A program made the translations under genes and the position numbers. The notes below the pieces were generated by a model. That model did no database searches, was not told where the DNA came from, and saw nothing but the letters and a program-made list of their open reading frames with translations. This document shows positions 26,473 through 35,375 of a DNA stretch of 64,000 bases, piece by piece. Within the stretch, counting starts at the first letter, position 1; each line of letters begins with the position of its first letter. The stretch is from Streptococcus vicugnae (GTDB lineage: Bacteria; Bacillota; Bacilli; Lactobacillales; Streptococcaceae), in contig NZ_JAEMHW010000003.1 in assembly GCF_016461705.1 (NCBI RefSeq), positions 100,666 to 164,665 on the forward strand. Direction: 5' to 3'.

Positions 26473-27189
26473 ATGACAGTCAATATCAATGCCTACAAAG
26501 AAATGCTGAATCAGCCTTGGGGAAAAATCATGTACCGTTTGATTTTTGCACAACTCAACCACATCAAAGATAAACAAATCCTTGATTTTGGTGCTGGTTT
26601 TGGAACAACCTCAGAATATTTATCACAAAATAATACCGTTACTGCGATTGAACCAAATGCTGATATGCTTTTTGCAGATGGCACACAGACCTTCACTAAA
26701 ATCAATGGTAGTCTAGATGCTTTAAAAGAATTGCCTGATTCATCTTTTGATATCATCGTTTGCCATAATGTCTTTGAATACATCGACAAATCTCAACATC
26801 AAAAATTCCTTAATGAATTTGAACGCCTCTTAAAACCACATGGTGAGCTTTCCTTAATTAAGCACAATCTTACTGGAAAAGTCTTACATCAAGTCATTTT
26901 TAACAATAATATTGAAGATGCACTTTATCTCTTAGATGGGAAAGACAGTTACAATAGTTCATCATTCGGACGTGGGGAAACTTACAGTATTGAAGAGCTT
27001 ACCAACAAAACTAACTTAAAACTTGAAAATTACCAAGGTTTACGCACCTTTTATGCTCTCCAACCAAATGCCTTCAAAACTGAGGACGGTTGGCTAGAAC
27101 GTTTAACAAAAATGGAACTAGCTGTAGCTAACCAAAAACCCTATAAAGATATTGCTTTTCTACAGCACCTTACTTTACGCAAAAAATGA
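26473..27189 (+). CDS. Class I SAM-dependent methyltransferase
   Basis: 238-residue cytoplasmic methyltransferase. SAM-binding motif I is ILDFGAGFGTTSEYL (about 37-50), followed by TAIEPNADML and the post-motif IIVCHNVFEYI. The substrate is unknown; small-molecule or quinone-type methyltransferases share this layout. The ATG at 26473 follows TAGGAGA. It is divergent from ssbB and ends at a perfect palindromic terminator shared with the convergent ytpR gene. Confidence 0.8.
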   Translation: MTVNINAYKEMLNQPWGKIMYRLIFAQLNHIKDKQILDFGAGFGTTSEYLSQNNTVTAIEPNADMLFADGTQTFTKINGSLDALKELPDSSFDIIVCHNVFEYIDKSQHQKFLNEFERLLKPHGELSLIKHNLTGKVLHQVIFNNNIEDALYLLDGKDSYNSSSFGRGETYSIEELTNKTNLKLENYQGLRTFYALQPNAFKTEDGWLERLTKMELAVANQKPYKDIAFLQHLTLRKK

Positions 27190-27217
27190 AACGAGCTAGA
27201 ATATTCTAGCTCGTTTC
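27188..27217. terminator. Perfect bidirectional terminator
   Basis: A 30-base perfect palindrome built on GAAACGAGCTAGAAT and its complement, between two convergent genes. It overlaps the methyltransferase stop codon. Confidence 0.8.
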
Positions 27218-27223
27218 ATTCTC

Positions 27224-27850
27224 TTACCCTTTCCAGTGTTTTTCTGGGTTAAAGGCTTCACCGACAACAGCTGTGTCATCAAGTTCGATAATACCACGTT
27301 TTTGTGGTGCGTTTGGAAGGGCTAATTCACGAGGTGAGCACATCATACCAAAGCTCTTTTCACCGCGAAGGGCACCTGGGAAGATAAGGCTTCCGTTTGG
27401 CATCATAGCACCTGGAAGGGCAACGATTGTTTTAAGTCCAACAGCAGCATTTGGAGCACCTGCAACGATTTGAACAGTTTTGTCATCTGAGATTTGCACT
27501 TGGCAAATGTTCAAGTGGTCACTATCTGGGTGAGCAACCATTTCTTTGATTTGACCAACAACAAATTTTGGTGAAGGGTCATTTTCCAATTGTTCGCTAA
27601 AGCCTTCTTTTGTCAATTCAGCGTTAAGCTTAGCAACATCTTCATCAGACAAAGTCACTTGTCCAACACCTTCGATTGTGATTAAACTTGATACTTCAAA
27701 AATATTCCAAGCAACTGTTTCACCATTTTTTTCAAGGAAAACACGTGAGACATTGCCTTTGCGTTCATAGTCAAGTTTAGCACCTTTGCTATCTTTGACA
27801 ATCACCATTAGGACATCACCGACATGTTCTTTGTTGTACGTAAAAATCAT
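27224..27850 (-). CDS. ytpR: YtpR-type tRNA-binding-domain protein
   Basis: 208-residue protein with an N-terminal DUF4479-type segment and a C-terminal tRNA-binding OB domain (about residues 95-200, with VGQIKEMVAHPDSDHLNICQV and SFGMMCSPREL). This domain is like the EMAP/PheT N-terminal region but stands alone. Exact role is unknown. It lies 8 bases after the thioredoxin gene and forms a conserved streptococcal cluster with DUF4651 and thioredoxin genes. Confidence 0.85.
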   Translation of the reverse strand: MIFTYNKEHVGDVLMVIVKDSKGAKLDYERKGNVSRVFLEKNGETVAWNIFEVSSLITIEGVGQVTLSDEDVAKLNAELTKEGFSEQLENDPSPKFVVGQIKEMVAHPDSDHLNICQVQISDDKTVQIVAGAPNAAVGLKTIVALPGAMMPNGSLIFPGALRGEKSFGMMCSPRELALPNAPQKRGIIELDDTAVVGEAFNPEKHWKG

Positions 27851-27858
27851 TTTCTCTC

Positions 27859-28176
27859 CTATTTCAATCCAGCTAAAAAGCTGTTAATTTCTGCTTTGGT
27901 TTTTCTTAATTTATTAACTAAACGACCAATTTCTTTGCCATTCTCAGTCACTACAAAACTTGGAATACCAAAAATATTCCAGCGTTGAGCTACTTCCATG
28001 AAATCATCGCGGTCAACACGAACAAAAGTAAATTCTGGATTTTCTGCTTCAATTTCAGGCATGACTGGGTAAATAAACTGGCAGTCTGGGCACCAATTTG
28101 CCGTAAAAAAGAAGACTACCTTGCCATCATTTTCTAAATAGCTAGCCATTTCTTCATAAGATTTTGGACTAATCAT
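27859..28176 (-). CDS. Thioredoxin-family protein
   Basis: 105-residue cytoplasmic thiol-disulfide protein with the active-site motif NWCPDCQF (WCPDC in place of WCGPC), which is common in a Firmicute subfamily. The start at 28176 (MISPKSYEEM) follows GAGGAGAAG; a longer frame to 28287 has no ribosome site. It overlaps the DUF4651 gene by 8 bases and lies ahead of ytpR. It probably reduces a specific partner rather than serving as the main thioredoxin. Confidence 0.85.
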   Translation of the reverse strand: MISPKSYEEMASYLENDGKVVFFFTANWCPDCQFIYPVMPEIEAENPEFTFVRVDRDDFMEVAQRWNIFGIPSFVVTENGKEIGRLVNKLRKTKAEINSFLAGLK

Positions 28177-28462
28177 TCTTCTCCTCCTCGTAGCTAATCT
28201 CACCGTCTTGGTAAACAAATTGGAAAGTTCGACCATCCTCAAAAACAAGTCCTCCAGTCGTTCTCTCCTTATCAGATTCATAAGCATTCAGATAAAGCAC
28301 CGAAATGCTCCCAAATTGACTAAAATAATCACGAATGGCTTTCTTAATCTGTTCTTGTCGCTTTTCTTCGCGTTGTTTTTTCAGGATTGTTCCCAAAACA
28401 ATGATACCGCCGACTCCCACAAGGCCAAAACGTGACAGTAAGCTTCTTTTTTTGTTTCTCAT
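28169..28462 (-). CDS. DUF4651-type small membrane-anchored protein
   Basis: 97 residues starting MRNKKRSLLSRFG, with one membrane segment (about 12-28, FGLVGVGGIIVLGTIL) and a charged cytoplasmic or outside domain ending YEEEKND. It matches a streptococcal family of unknown function. The start at 28462 has no ribosome site but lies 7 bases after a TGCTAAAAT extended -10, so the mRNA looks leaderless. It is the first gene of a three-gene unit with thioredoxin and ytpR. Confidence 0.7.
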   Translation of the reverse strand: MRNKKRSLLSRFGLVGVGGIIVLGTILKKQREEKRQEQIKKAIRDYFSQFGSISVLYLNAYESDKERTTGGLVFEDGRTFQFVYQDGEISYEEEKND

Positions 28463-28469
28463 ACGCTTT

Positions 28470-28478
28470 ATTTTAGCA
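28470..28478 (-). promoter_or_regulatory. Extended -10 promoter of the DUF4651 gene
   Basis: On the minus strand TGCTAAAAT, ending 7 bases before the ATG. Third example in the window of a promoter abutting its start codon. Confidence 0.45.
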
Positions 28479-28579
28479 TATTTCAGCACATAATACCAAG
28501 GTCCAAATATTTAATGTTATTTCAATCTAAAAATTGTCAGAAAACGTGGTAAAATAGAAACCATAGAATCGAGGTTTTT

Positions 28580-29647
28580 ATGTCAGACTTATTTTCAAAA
28601 ATAAAAGAAGTCACTGAACTTGATGGTATCGCAGGATACGAACACAGTGTTCGTGACTATCTTCGCTCAAAAATCACTCCACTTGTTGATGACGTGCAAA
28701 CTGATGGTCTTGGTGGTATTTTTGGTATCAAAAATTCTGCCGCTGAAAACGCACCTCGCATCATGGTGGCTGCACACATGGACGAAGTTGGTTTCATGGT
28801 CAGCGAAATCAAAGCCGATGGAACAATGCGTGCTGTTGGTATCGGTGGATGGAATCCATTAGTCCTAAGTTCACAACGCTTCACACTTTATACACGTGAT
28901 GGTTCTGCTATTCCAGTTGTTTCTGGTTCAGTCCCACCACATTTCCTTCGTGGAGCAAATGACTCTGCATCACTTCCAAAAATCGATGACATCATCTTTG
29001 ATGCTGGATTTACGGATAAAGCTGAAGCGGAAGCCTTTGGTATCCTTCCAGGTGATATCATTGTTCCAAAATCTGAAACTATCCTCACAGCAAACCAAAA
29101 AAATGTTATCTCTAAAGCTTGGGACAACCGCTTTGGTGTGCTTATGGTAACAGAGTTGCTTGAAAGCCTTAAAGGTCAAAAACTTGATAATACACTTATC
29201 GCTGGGGCAAACGTTCAAGAAGAAGTAGGTCTTCGCGGAGCACATGTATCTGCTACAAAATTCCAACCAGAACTTTTCTTTGCTGTTGACTGTTCACCAG
29301 CCGGAGACATCTATGGTAACCAAGGTAAAATTGGTGATGGAACACTTTTCCGTTTCTACGACCCAGGACATGTGATGCTAAAAGATATGCGTGACTTCTT
29401 GCTCACAACTGCTGAAGAAGCTGGTATCAAATACCAATACTACGCTGCCAAAGGTGGTACAGACGCTGGTGCTGCTCACCTCAAAAACGGTGGTATCCCA
29501 TCAACAACTATCGGAGTTTGTGCACGTTACATTCACTCACATCAAAGCCTTTATGCTATGGATGACTTCTTACAAGCACAAGCCTTCATCCAAGCTATTG
29601 TTAAAAAACTAGACCGCTCAACTGTTGACCTCATCAAAAAATACTAG
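28580..29647 (+). CDS. pepA: Glutamyl aminopeptidase PepA (M42 family)
   Basis: 355-residue metallo-aminopeptidase that removes N-terminal Glu/Asp from peptides in the cytoplasm. Metal ligands and catalytic residues are visible in AAHMDEVGFMV (His, Asp), ANVQEEVGLRGAH (Glu-Glu), VDCSPAGDIYG (Asp) and the C-terminal YIHSHQS (His). The ATG at 28580 follows GAGG. It probably has its own promoter (TAAAAT about 30 bases upstream) and is followed by proC. Confidence 0.93.
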   Translation: MSDLFSKIKEVTELDGIAGYEHSVRDYLRSKITPLVDDVQTDGLGGIFGIKNSAAENAPRIMVAAHMDEVGFMVSEIKADGTMRAVGIGGWNPLVLSSQRFTLYTRDGSAIPVVSGSVPPHFLRGANDSASLPKIDDIIFDAGFTDKAEAEAFGILPGDIIVPKSETILTANQKNVISKAWDNRFGVLMVTELLESLKGQKLDNTLIAGANVQEEVGLRGAHVSATKFQPELFFAVDCSPAGDIYGNQGKIGDGTLFRFYDPGHVMLKDMRDFLLTTAEEAGIKYQYYAAKGGTDAGAAHLKNGGIPSTTIGVCARYIHSHQSLYAMDDFLQAQAFIQAIVKKLDRSTVDLIKKY

Positions 29648-29708
29648 AAAGGAGCTAGGGGACTCAGGTCATTAAACATTTCTCTTGTACTTTCCCCTTT
29701 GTCTTACT

Positions 29709-30479
29709 ATGAAAATTGGATTTATCGGAGTCGGAAAAATGGCTACTGCCATCATCAACGGACTAAATGCAACATCACACGATATCATCATTTCAGGTTC
29801 TTCACTTCCTCGCTCACGCGAAATTGCAGAGCAGCTTGAAGTTGAAGCAGCTCTTTCACATCAAGAACTTATCGACCAATCTGATTTGGTTGTCCTTGGT
29901 ATCAAACCCCAAATGTTTGAACCCGTTCTTGCTGGACTTCACTTCCACCAACCCATTCTTTCAATGGCAGCAGGGGTAACACTTGAACGTCTTGGCAAAT
30001 TAACTGATCCAAATCTTCCACTAATCCGTATTATGCCGAACCTCAACGCTCAAATTCTTAAAAGTACAACTGCCATTTGTACTAATGACAAAGTCTCTGC
30101 AGAACTCCTAGCAGCCGCTAAAGAAATCACAGACAGTTTTGGATCAACTTTTGATATTCCTGAAAAAGACTTTGATACCTTCACTGCTCTTGCAGGATCA
30201 AGCCCAGCTTACATTTACCTATTTATCGAAGCCCTTGCTAAAGCAGGTGTCAAATACGGTATTCCAAAAGAAAAATCACTGGACATTGTGACACAAACCG
30301 TCCTTGCTAGTGCTGAAAACCTGCTTCAAGGTTCTGATAGCCCACATGATTTGATTGATAAAATCTCAAGTCCTGGTGGAACAACAATCGCAGGTTTGCT
30401 TGACCTTGAAAAAACTGGCTTAACAGCTAGCGTTATTTCAAGTATTGATGCAACAATCGATAAAGCTAAAGCTTTGTAA
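29709..30479 (+). CDS. proC: Pyrroline-5-carboxylate reductase
   Basis: 256-residue NADPH-dependent enzyme for the last step of proline synthesis. N-terminal Rossmann motif GFIGVGKMATAIINGL, middle VLGIKPQMFEPVL, and the C-terminal dimerisation helix with DKISSPGGTTIAGL. The start at 29709 (MKIGFIG) is the family start, but no ribosome site lies near it. The nearest GAAAGGAG is about 60 bases upstream and can pair with CTTTCCCC, so the leader may be structured. Confidence 0.92.
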   Translation: MKIGFIGVGKMATAIINGLNATSHDIIISGSSLPRSREIAEQLEVEAALSHQELIDQSDLVVLGIKPQMFEPVLAGLHFHQPILSMAAGVTLERLGKLTDPNLPLIRIMPNLNAQILKSTTAICTNDKVSAELLAAAKEITDSFGSTFDIPEKDFDTFTALAGSSPAYIYLFIEALAKAGVKYGIPKEKSLDIVTQTVLASAENLLQGSDSPHDLIDKISSPGGTTIAGLLDLEKTGLTASVISSIDATIDKAKAL

Positions 30480-30493
30480 ACGATAAAAATATA

Positions 30494-30528
30494 AAAAGGT
30501 TGAGACAGATTGTCTCAACCTTTTTATG
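30494..30528. terminator. Terminator between proC and the CPBP gene
   Basis: AAAGGTTGAGACA and TGTCTCAACCTTT form a long perfect stem with a T run on the plus strand (and A run for the other direction). Confidence 0.85.
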
Positions 30529-30530
30529 TA

Positions 30531-31166
30531 TTAAAAAAACATCGAAATAACACCAAGAAAATTATTGACTGCATGAAGAGCAATTGAACATTCAAGCTTT
30601 TGTGTCTTTTGATAAACCAAAGCGAGCACCAATCCCATGCCTCCATAAAGAATCCAACTGCCAATGTCCGTTGGCATATGAAGAGCTCCAAAAAGAAAAG
30701 TACTAACACCAACTCCTAGTTTAGAAAACTTAAAAGCTTGCTTAACGATAAGGCCACGAAAAACAAATTCCTCAACAATCGGTGCTGCAATAACAGTCAA
30801 AACCAATAACATTAACGGAGACATCCCAAGTTGCTCAATAACAGATTGGTTAAGCGTATCAGTTTTTGCACCATGTTCTAAAAATAAAGTAATGCCTCCA
30901 AGCATTTTGATAGGAACCATAATCAAAAATCCCGTAAAGATACTTTTCCATGCATCCCACGTTAACAAGTGTTCCATGTGATTTAAAAATCCCAAACGTT
31001 TAGCAACATAAACCGTTAACAGTGTAACTAACAGCAAAGAAACCATAATAATTAAAGCTTGCCAAGTTGGCTGATTTTTTCTGAGAAAAACTGTAGGCAA
31101 TTGTTCCAGAAGAATTAATCCTACCGCTAAACCAAGATATTTAAAAAATGATACTACTTTTTTCAT
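30531..31166 (-). CDS. CPBP-family intramembrane metalloprotease
   Basis: 211-residue polytopic membrane protein with the Abi/CPBP motifs: EEFVFRG (Glu-Glu...Arg) at about residue 130 and a later HAVNN-type His motif near the C terminus. These families process membrane proteins or give immunity to bacteriocin-like peptides. It is transcribed with a four-helix membrane protein and a small XRE regulator upstream, a grouping seen with self-immunity or stress genes. Substrate unknown. Confidence 0.8.
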   Translation of the reverse strand: MKKVVSFFKYLGLAVGLILLEQLPTVFLRKNQPTWQALIIMVSLLLVTLLTVYVAKRLGFLNHMEHLLTWDAWKSIFTGFLIMVPIKMLGGITLFLEHGAKTDTLNQSVIEQLGMSPLMLLVLTVIAAPIVEEFVFRGLIVKQAFKFSKLGVGVSTFLFGALHMPTDIGSWILYGGMGLVLALVYQKTQKLECSIALHAVNNFLGVISMFF

Positions 31167-31176
31167 AACACTCTCC

Positions 31177-31629
31177 CTATAAAATCTTTGAAAGAATTCC
31201 TCTAAGTATTAAAAATCCTAAACTCAAACTATACAACCAGATTAATAACAACGTAATGTAAGACAATTCAACGCTAAAGAAAGCATATAAAATAATCAAG
31301 ACAAAATTGATTAAGAACATCATTACTAACATTGATACTGCTGTCATACGCAAAATAAATTGATTACGTTCATCATATGCAGCAATATAAGCATTCTTTA
31401 AACGCTTGGGTTGATGACAAACTATCCAATAATAGATGGCAACAATCAAACCACTACTACCACTTCCAAGCAATAAACCTGAGGCAAAATCATTAGCTCG
31501 AATGACAAACGATAATATAATCCCTAAAATCGAAAGTATCAAAATTACATACGATACTTTCATCAAATAACTTCGATATTCTTCCAATGTTTTCTTTTGC
31601 TGACAACTTTGAAGCGCCTTTAATAGCAT
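31177..31629 (-). CDS. Four-helix membrane protein, unknown function
   Basis: 150 residues with four hydrophobic segments (about 24-43, 48-70, 93-114, 120-142), arranged in two pairs with a charged middle loop (YDERNQF). It resembles small DUF3278/DUF2178-type proteins that are often found beside XRE regulators, but I cannot assign the family. It lies 10 bases upstream of the CPBP protease gene and follows AAAGGAAAA as ribosome site. Confidence 0.65.
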   Translation of the reverse strand: MLLKALQSCQQKKTLEEYRSYLMKVSYVILILSILGIILSFVIRANDFASGLLLGSGSSGLIVAIYYWIVCHQPKRLKNAYIAAYDERNQFILRMTAVSMLVMMFLINFVLIILYAFFSVELSYITLLLIWLYSLSLGFLILRGILSKIL

Positions 31630-31714
31630 TATTTATTTTCCTTTCTATTCTGTGAAAAAACCGTAACACGTCTACTTAAAACCAAACCTATCTTTTCATA
31701 CTCTCTATCTCCTA

Positions 31715-31912
31715 TTATTCTTCGTCAAAGATAAAAACTTCTTCGATTGTCATGCCGAAATATTTAGCGATTTTATATGCTAATTCTAAAGAAGCATTGT
31801 AACGCCCTTTTTCTAGAGAAATAATCGTCTGTCTCGTTACCCCCAATGCCTCAGCTAATTCAGCCTGACTAACTTTATTTGCTTTTCGGAGTTCTTGAAT
31901 CTTTGTTTCCAT
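31715..31912 (-). CDS. Small XRE-family (YozG-like) HTH regulator
   Basis: 65-residue protein made almost wholly of a helix-turn-helix (VSQAELAEALGVTRQTIISLEKG) with an acidic tail ending EVFIFDEE. Such regulators usually sit with membrane-protein genes they repress. The ATG follows GGAGGG. Its promoter (TTGACA-N17-TATACT) contains and is flanked by three copies of an AAAATGTAAA repeat, likely its own operators. Confidence 0.85.
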   Translation of the reverse strand: METKIQELRKANKVSQAELAEALGVTRQTIISLEKGRYNASLELAYKIAKYFGMTIEEVFIFDEE

Positions 31913-31944
31913 TTGTCCCTCCAGTAGATATTATAAGTAAAGTT

Positions 31945-32005
31945 CGCTTTACATTTTTAGTATAGTACGCTTTACATTTTATGTCAAGCTTATTTTACAT
32001 TTTTA
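31945..32005 (-). promoter_or_regulatory. Promoter and triple operator of the XRE gene
   Basis: Plus-strand copies CGCTTTACATTTT at 31945-31957 and 31968-31980, and a partial copy TTTTACATTTTT at 31993-32005, spaced about 23 bases (two turns). The minus-strand promoter TTGACA-N17-TATACT lies among them, which implies autorepression. Confidence 0.6.
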
Positions 32006-32014
32006 TAAAAATAT

Positions 32015-32045
32015 CAAAAAAGCTGACCCTAGGGTCAGCTTTTCT
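32015..32045 (-). terminator. ackA terminator
   Basis: AGCTGACC CTAG GGTCAGCT with a T run on the minus strand, 31 bases past the ackA stop. Confidence 0.85.
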
Positions 32046-32075
32046 GGTCTTATCATAATATAATATTTTGATAAC

Positions 32076-33275
32076 TTAATTAGTAAGGTGTTTGAAACGT
32101 TCAACATCACGCGCAATTACGAGTTCTTCATCCGTTGGAATAACAACTACTTTCACGCGAGCTTGATCTGTTGAAATCACACCATAAGTACCTGAAACGT
32201 TCTTAGCTGGGTCAACATCGACACCAAACCAAGTCATTCCAGAAATGACATCCCCACGGACATCACTAGAATTTTCACCGATACCAGCGGTGAAGACAAT
32301 AGCATCGGCACCATTTAAAACGGCGAAGTATTGTCCAATATATTTTCTCAAGCGATCAACATACATATCGTAAGCAAGTTGGCATTTTTCATCACCTTCT
32401 GCTTTTCCTGCTAGAATATCACGCATGTCACTTGATTTTTCCGAAATACCGAGTAAACCTGAATCACGATTCAAGATGGTACGAATTTTTTTAGGATCAG
32501 CCATCGCTGGCTCACATTCTAACAAATAAGTAATGACACCTGGATCAATACTTCCAGAACGTGTTCCCATCATTGTCCCACCAAGTGGAGTTAATCCCAT
32601 TGAAGTATCAACAGATTTACCACCTTTAATAGCTGTAATAGAGACTCCATTACCAATATGACAAGTAATCAATTTTAAGTCTTCCAAAGGCTTACCTAAA
32701 ACCTTAGCTGCTTCTTGAGCAACATATTGGTGACTTGTACCGTGTGCACCGTATTTACGAATCTTATAATCAGTATAATAACGATTAGCAATAGGATAAC
32801 GGTAAGCTACTTCAGGCATTGTCATATGGAAGGCAGTATCAAAAACAACAACGCTCGTAATATCAGGCAATATTTCCTTAAACGCTTTAATTCCAAGAGC
32901 TGCTCCTGGATTATGAAGCGGTGCTAGCATTGATAATTCTTCTACCTGTTGAATCACCGTATCAGTCACTAAGGCCGATTCTTTGAAATAATCACCCCCA
33001 GCTACCACACGGTGACCAACACCAGTTATCTCATCATAACTAGCAATAATGTCCATCGAAATCAAGTCATCAAGAAGAATTTTTACAGCTGCTGTATGGT
33101 CTGGAATATCTTTCGTTTCCGAATACTTCTGACCATTGAATTTCACTGTAGAAACACTGTCTGCAAGGCCGATCCGTTCAATTAAACCTTTTGCAATAAC
33201 TTCCTCTTCAGGCATTTTGTACAATTGCCACTTGAGACTTGAGCTTCCTGCATTAATAGAAATAGTTTTCGCCAT
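32076..33275 (-). CDS. ackA: Acetate kinase
   Basis: 399-residue enzyme that makes ATP from acetyl phosphate in mixed-acid fermentation. Motifs include [13 protein letters not shown] at the N terminus, [25 protein letters not shown] (phosphate loop) and the C-terminal [13 protein letters not shown]. Length is typical. A cre-like site (TGAAAGCGCTTTA, 33287-33300) precedes the start, so carbon control by CcpA is likely. Its place after comG and a methyltransferase gene is the usual streptococcal order. Confidence 0.96.
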   Translation of the reverse strand: MAKTISINAGSSSLKWQLYKMPEEEVIAKGLIERIGLADSVSTVKFNGQKYSETKDIPDHTAAVKILLDDLISMDIIASYDEITGVGHRVVAGGDYFKESALVTDTVIQQVEELSMLAPLHNPGAALGIKAFKEILPDITSVVVFDTAFHMTMPEVAYRYPIANRYYTDYKIRKYGAHGTSHQYVAQEAAKVLGKPLEDLKLITCHIGNGVSITAIKGGKSVDTSMGLTPLGGTMMGTRSGSIDPGVITYLLECEPAMADPKKIRTILNRDSGLLGISEKSSDMRDILAGKAEGDEKCQLAYDMYVDRLRKYIGQYFAVLNGADAIVFTAGIGENSSDVRGDVISGMTWFGVDVDPAKNVSGTYGVISTDQARVKVVVIPTDEELVIARDVERFKHLTN

Positions 33276-33286
33276 AAATTTACCTC

Positions 33287-33300
33287 TAAAGCGCTTTCAT
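33287..33300 (-). promoter_or_regulatory. cre-like site upstream of ackA
   Basis: On the minus strand ATGAAAGCGCTTTA, a good match to the CcpA consensus, 12 bases before the ackA ATG. Confidence 0.5.
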
Positions 33301-33328
33301 AATATATCTCTATTTTAGCACAACTATT

Positions 33329-34285
33329 TTAAAAAATCATATTTTCAACATTCCATTTTTTGAATTTCTCAATAAAATCTGTCAGAGCTTCGCGACTTTG
33401 CAAGTCAGCAAGCGGGTAAACAAATGTTTCTGGTGTATGTTCAGCCTGTTTCTTCAAGACAAAAATTGACTTAGCATTGGCCGCATTGCCGAAAATAGAT
33501 TCTGGTAAAGTAATCACCGCAATAACATCAGCGTAATCCTTCAACCATGCCTTTAACAAATCACTTTGTTTACTTGTCAAAAGACTAACCGGTGCTAAAA
33601 AGACAGCAATACCATCTTTTTTGAGATATTTGAGAGATTGTTCCATCAACAAATGATGCGCATAAGTATGCCCTTCACTACTTGCTACTTTATAGCGTTT
33701 CGCAATTTCATCATTTGGATAGAAGCCGACTGGAAGGTCACTGATGATGACATCACTTTCCTTAAGAATCTGTGGTCGTACAGCATCTTCTTGAATAAAT
33801 TGAGCTTTAGAATCCATCACTTCGGCAATACTTGCTGACAAGTCAATTAACAAATCATCAACTTCAATTCCAAGGTAATTCAAGTCTTTAGATGAATTAT
33901 TTAGCAAGGTTTGAGCAAGATTACCTGTTCCGCTACCGATTTCTAAAACATCAAGTTCTTTTGAAGCTGTCAAATTCTCAATAAGGAACATTAAGATAAA
34001 GCCAATAGCATCAGGTGTAAATTGGTGGTTTGCCTGAAGTGCTTCTGTCTGAGCAGCTTTAATGAAAATAAACTGAAAAGCACGACGCCATTCTTCTTTA
34101 CTTAAATCAAGTTGGCGTAGTTTTTCATTATTTGCAGCTACTGTTTCATTGGCACCTTCAGCACCAAGATAAAAAGAGTTTTGTTCAATAAGTGCATCGT
34201 AAATGTGTGTTTTCAACTCATTTTCGATTAACTGTATATTTTCTAGAATCAGCCCATAAGCTGTTTCGATTTTTTCAAAATTCAT
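33329..34285 (-). CDS. YtxK-like class I SAM-dependent methyltransferase
   Basis: 318-residue N6-adenine-type methyltransferase of the kind that follows comG operons in Firmicutes. The SAM motif is VLEIGSGTGNLAQTLL (about 115) and the catalytic-loop motif is DVIISDLPVGFYPND, where DLPVG stands in place of NPPY. The start at 34285 follows GGAGG. Function unknown; it may act on RNA or DNA but is not needed for transformation as far as I know. It is probably read through from the comG operon or has a weak promoter. Confidence 0.8.
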   Translation of the reverse strand: MNFEKIETAYGLILENIQLIENELKTHIYDALIEQNSFYLGAEGANETVAANNEKLRQLDLSKEEWRRAFQFIFIKAAQTEALQANHQFTPDAIGFILMFLIENLTASKELDVLEIGSGTGNLAQTLLNNSSKDLNYLGIEVDDLLIDLSASIAEVMDSKAQFIQEDAVRPQILKESDVIISDLPVGFYPNDEIAKRYKVASSEGHTYAHHLLMEQSLKYLKKDGIAVFLAPVSLLTSKQSDLLKAWLKDYADVIAVITLPESIFGNAANAKSIFVLKKQAEHTPETFVYPLADLQSREALTDFIEKFKKWNVENMIF

Positions 34286-34338
34286 TTTCCCCTCCAAAAT
34301 TAATCATATCAAAAAACCTTGAAAATGAAAAGAAAGCA

Positions 34339-34704
34339 CTAGTGACTTTCTTTCTCAGGTGCTTGATTTTCTTTTTTAGGAAGGTAAAAAGTATAATGAA
34401 ACTCTTCTTTGCTCTCTAATGTCACTGTTTCTACTAAAACGTCATCTTTGTGTTGGTAGGTAACAAGTCCTTTATCAAATTGGTATTGTCCAGAGTCATC
34501 TTTTACCAAATCTTTACTGATTTCTGCCATTAAATAAGCTTGAGCAGATTTTATCTGAGCTTGATGTTGGCGCTCGCTTGCAACCACGCGCCCCAAATAA
34601 AACTGCAACAACAAAGCAAAAATCGCCGCCATCAATAAAGCATACAATAAAATGCCTGCTTTAACTTCTTTTTTCAAAAGTGTAAACAAAACATCTCTCC
34701 ACAT
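34339..34704 (-). CDS. comGG: Competence pseudopilus protein ComGG
   Basis: 121-residue last gene of the comG operon, with a basic start (MWRDVLFTLLKKEVKAG) and one N-terminal membrane helix (about 17-37), a minor pseudopilin lacking the standard prepilin peptidase motif. It overlaps comGF by 44 bases. The assignment rests on position, length and helix pattern, because ComGG is poorly conserved. Confidence 0.8.
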   Translation of the reverse strand: MWRDVLFTLLKKEVKAGILLYALLMAAIFALLLQFYLGRVVASERQHQAQIKSAQAYLMAEISKDLVKDDSGQYQFDKGLVTYQHKDDVLVETVTLESKEEFHYTFYLPKKENQAPEKESH

Positions 34705-35098
34705 CTTTGCCCAATTGCAATTTAATCATCACCTTATTGTCATCCTGAGTTACACTGGATGACGTCACTCCAAAAAGCATGGGTTGGTAGCCCTGACCAG
34801 AAGCATTTGTCTTTCTAAAGTCATCTGCCTTAGATAAGCCATAAGCTAACTGTTGACCAGCTTTATTAACATAAAGCTTATTGTCAGCGACTTTATCTAA
34901 CTGACATTCCTCAAGTTCTGAACGTAACTGCTGAGAAAAGAGCAACCATTTATCTTCCTCGTTAACAGACAAATAGTGAACGTTACTTGAAATCGACTGA
35001 GTTAAACCTTTATAGACCAGTATTGATCCTGAAATGACCAGCAGGGCAACTAAGCTTTCTAAAAGGGTAAAAGCTTTTAGTCTAGTTTTTCTTGACAT
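34661..35098 (-). CDS. comGF: Competence pseudopilin ComGF
   Basis: 145-residue minor pseudopilin with the prepilin cleavage motif LKAFTLLESL near the N terminus and a single helix. The start at 35098 (MSRKTRLKAF) gives the usual short leader; it lies inside the end of comGE. Required for DNA uptake in competent cells. Confidence 0.85.
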   Translation of the reverse strand: MSRKTRLKAFTLLESLVALLVISGSILVYKGLTQSISSNVHYLSVNEEDKWLLFSQQLRSELEECQLDKVADNKLYVNKAGQQLAYGLSKADDFRKTNASGQGYQPMLFGVTSSSVTQDDNKVMIKLQLGKDVERCFVYTFEKRS

Positions 35099-35375
35099 AT
35101 AAAACCTCATTTTGACCGTCAAAAACATGAATCTCACCATCATGTTTAACAATTTCAACATCGACACCATTTATTACCAAGTGATTTTGTCCTGTTTGAA
35201 CTGCCATCGTTGCCACATTTAACACTTCTTGTTGGTGTAGGCTTTCTTGCATACGTTGACGACTATGATCCATCTCCCCCAAAACAAGACTAGTAATCGT
35301 TGCTAACAAGGCTAAAGATACCAATCCTTCAAGGAGTATGTAGGCTTTTAGTTTCTGTTTTTTTATAGTTACCAC
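35082..35375 (-). CDS. comGE: Competence pseudopilin ComGE
   Basis: 97-residue minor pseudopilin with leader motif LKAYILLEGL. It appears to start at GTG (35375) after GGAA, overlapping comGD by 47 bases. The position between comGD and comGF and the single N-terminal helix support the call. Confidence 0.82.
   Translation of the reverse strand: MVTIKKQKLKAYILLEGLVSLALLATITSLVLGEMDHSRQRMQESLHQQEVLNVATMAVQTGQNHLVINGVDVEIVKHDGEIHVFDGQNEVLYVKKN

Noticed and set aside
29685..29708. Upstream TTG start for proC
   Set aside because: No ribosome site, and the added residues are not part of the conserved family start MKIGFIG.
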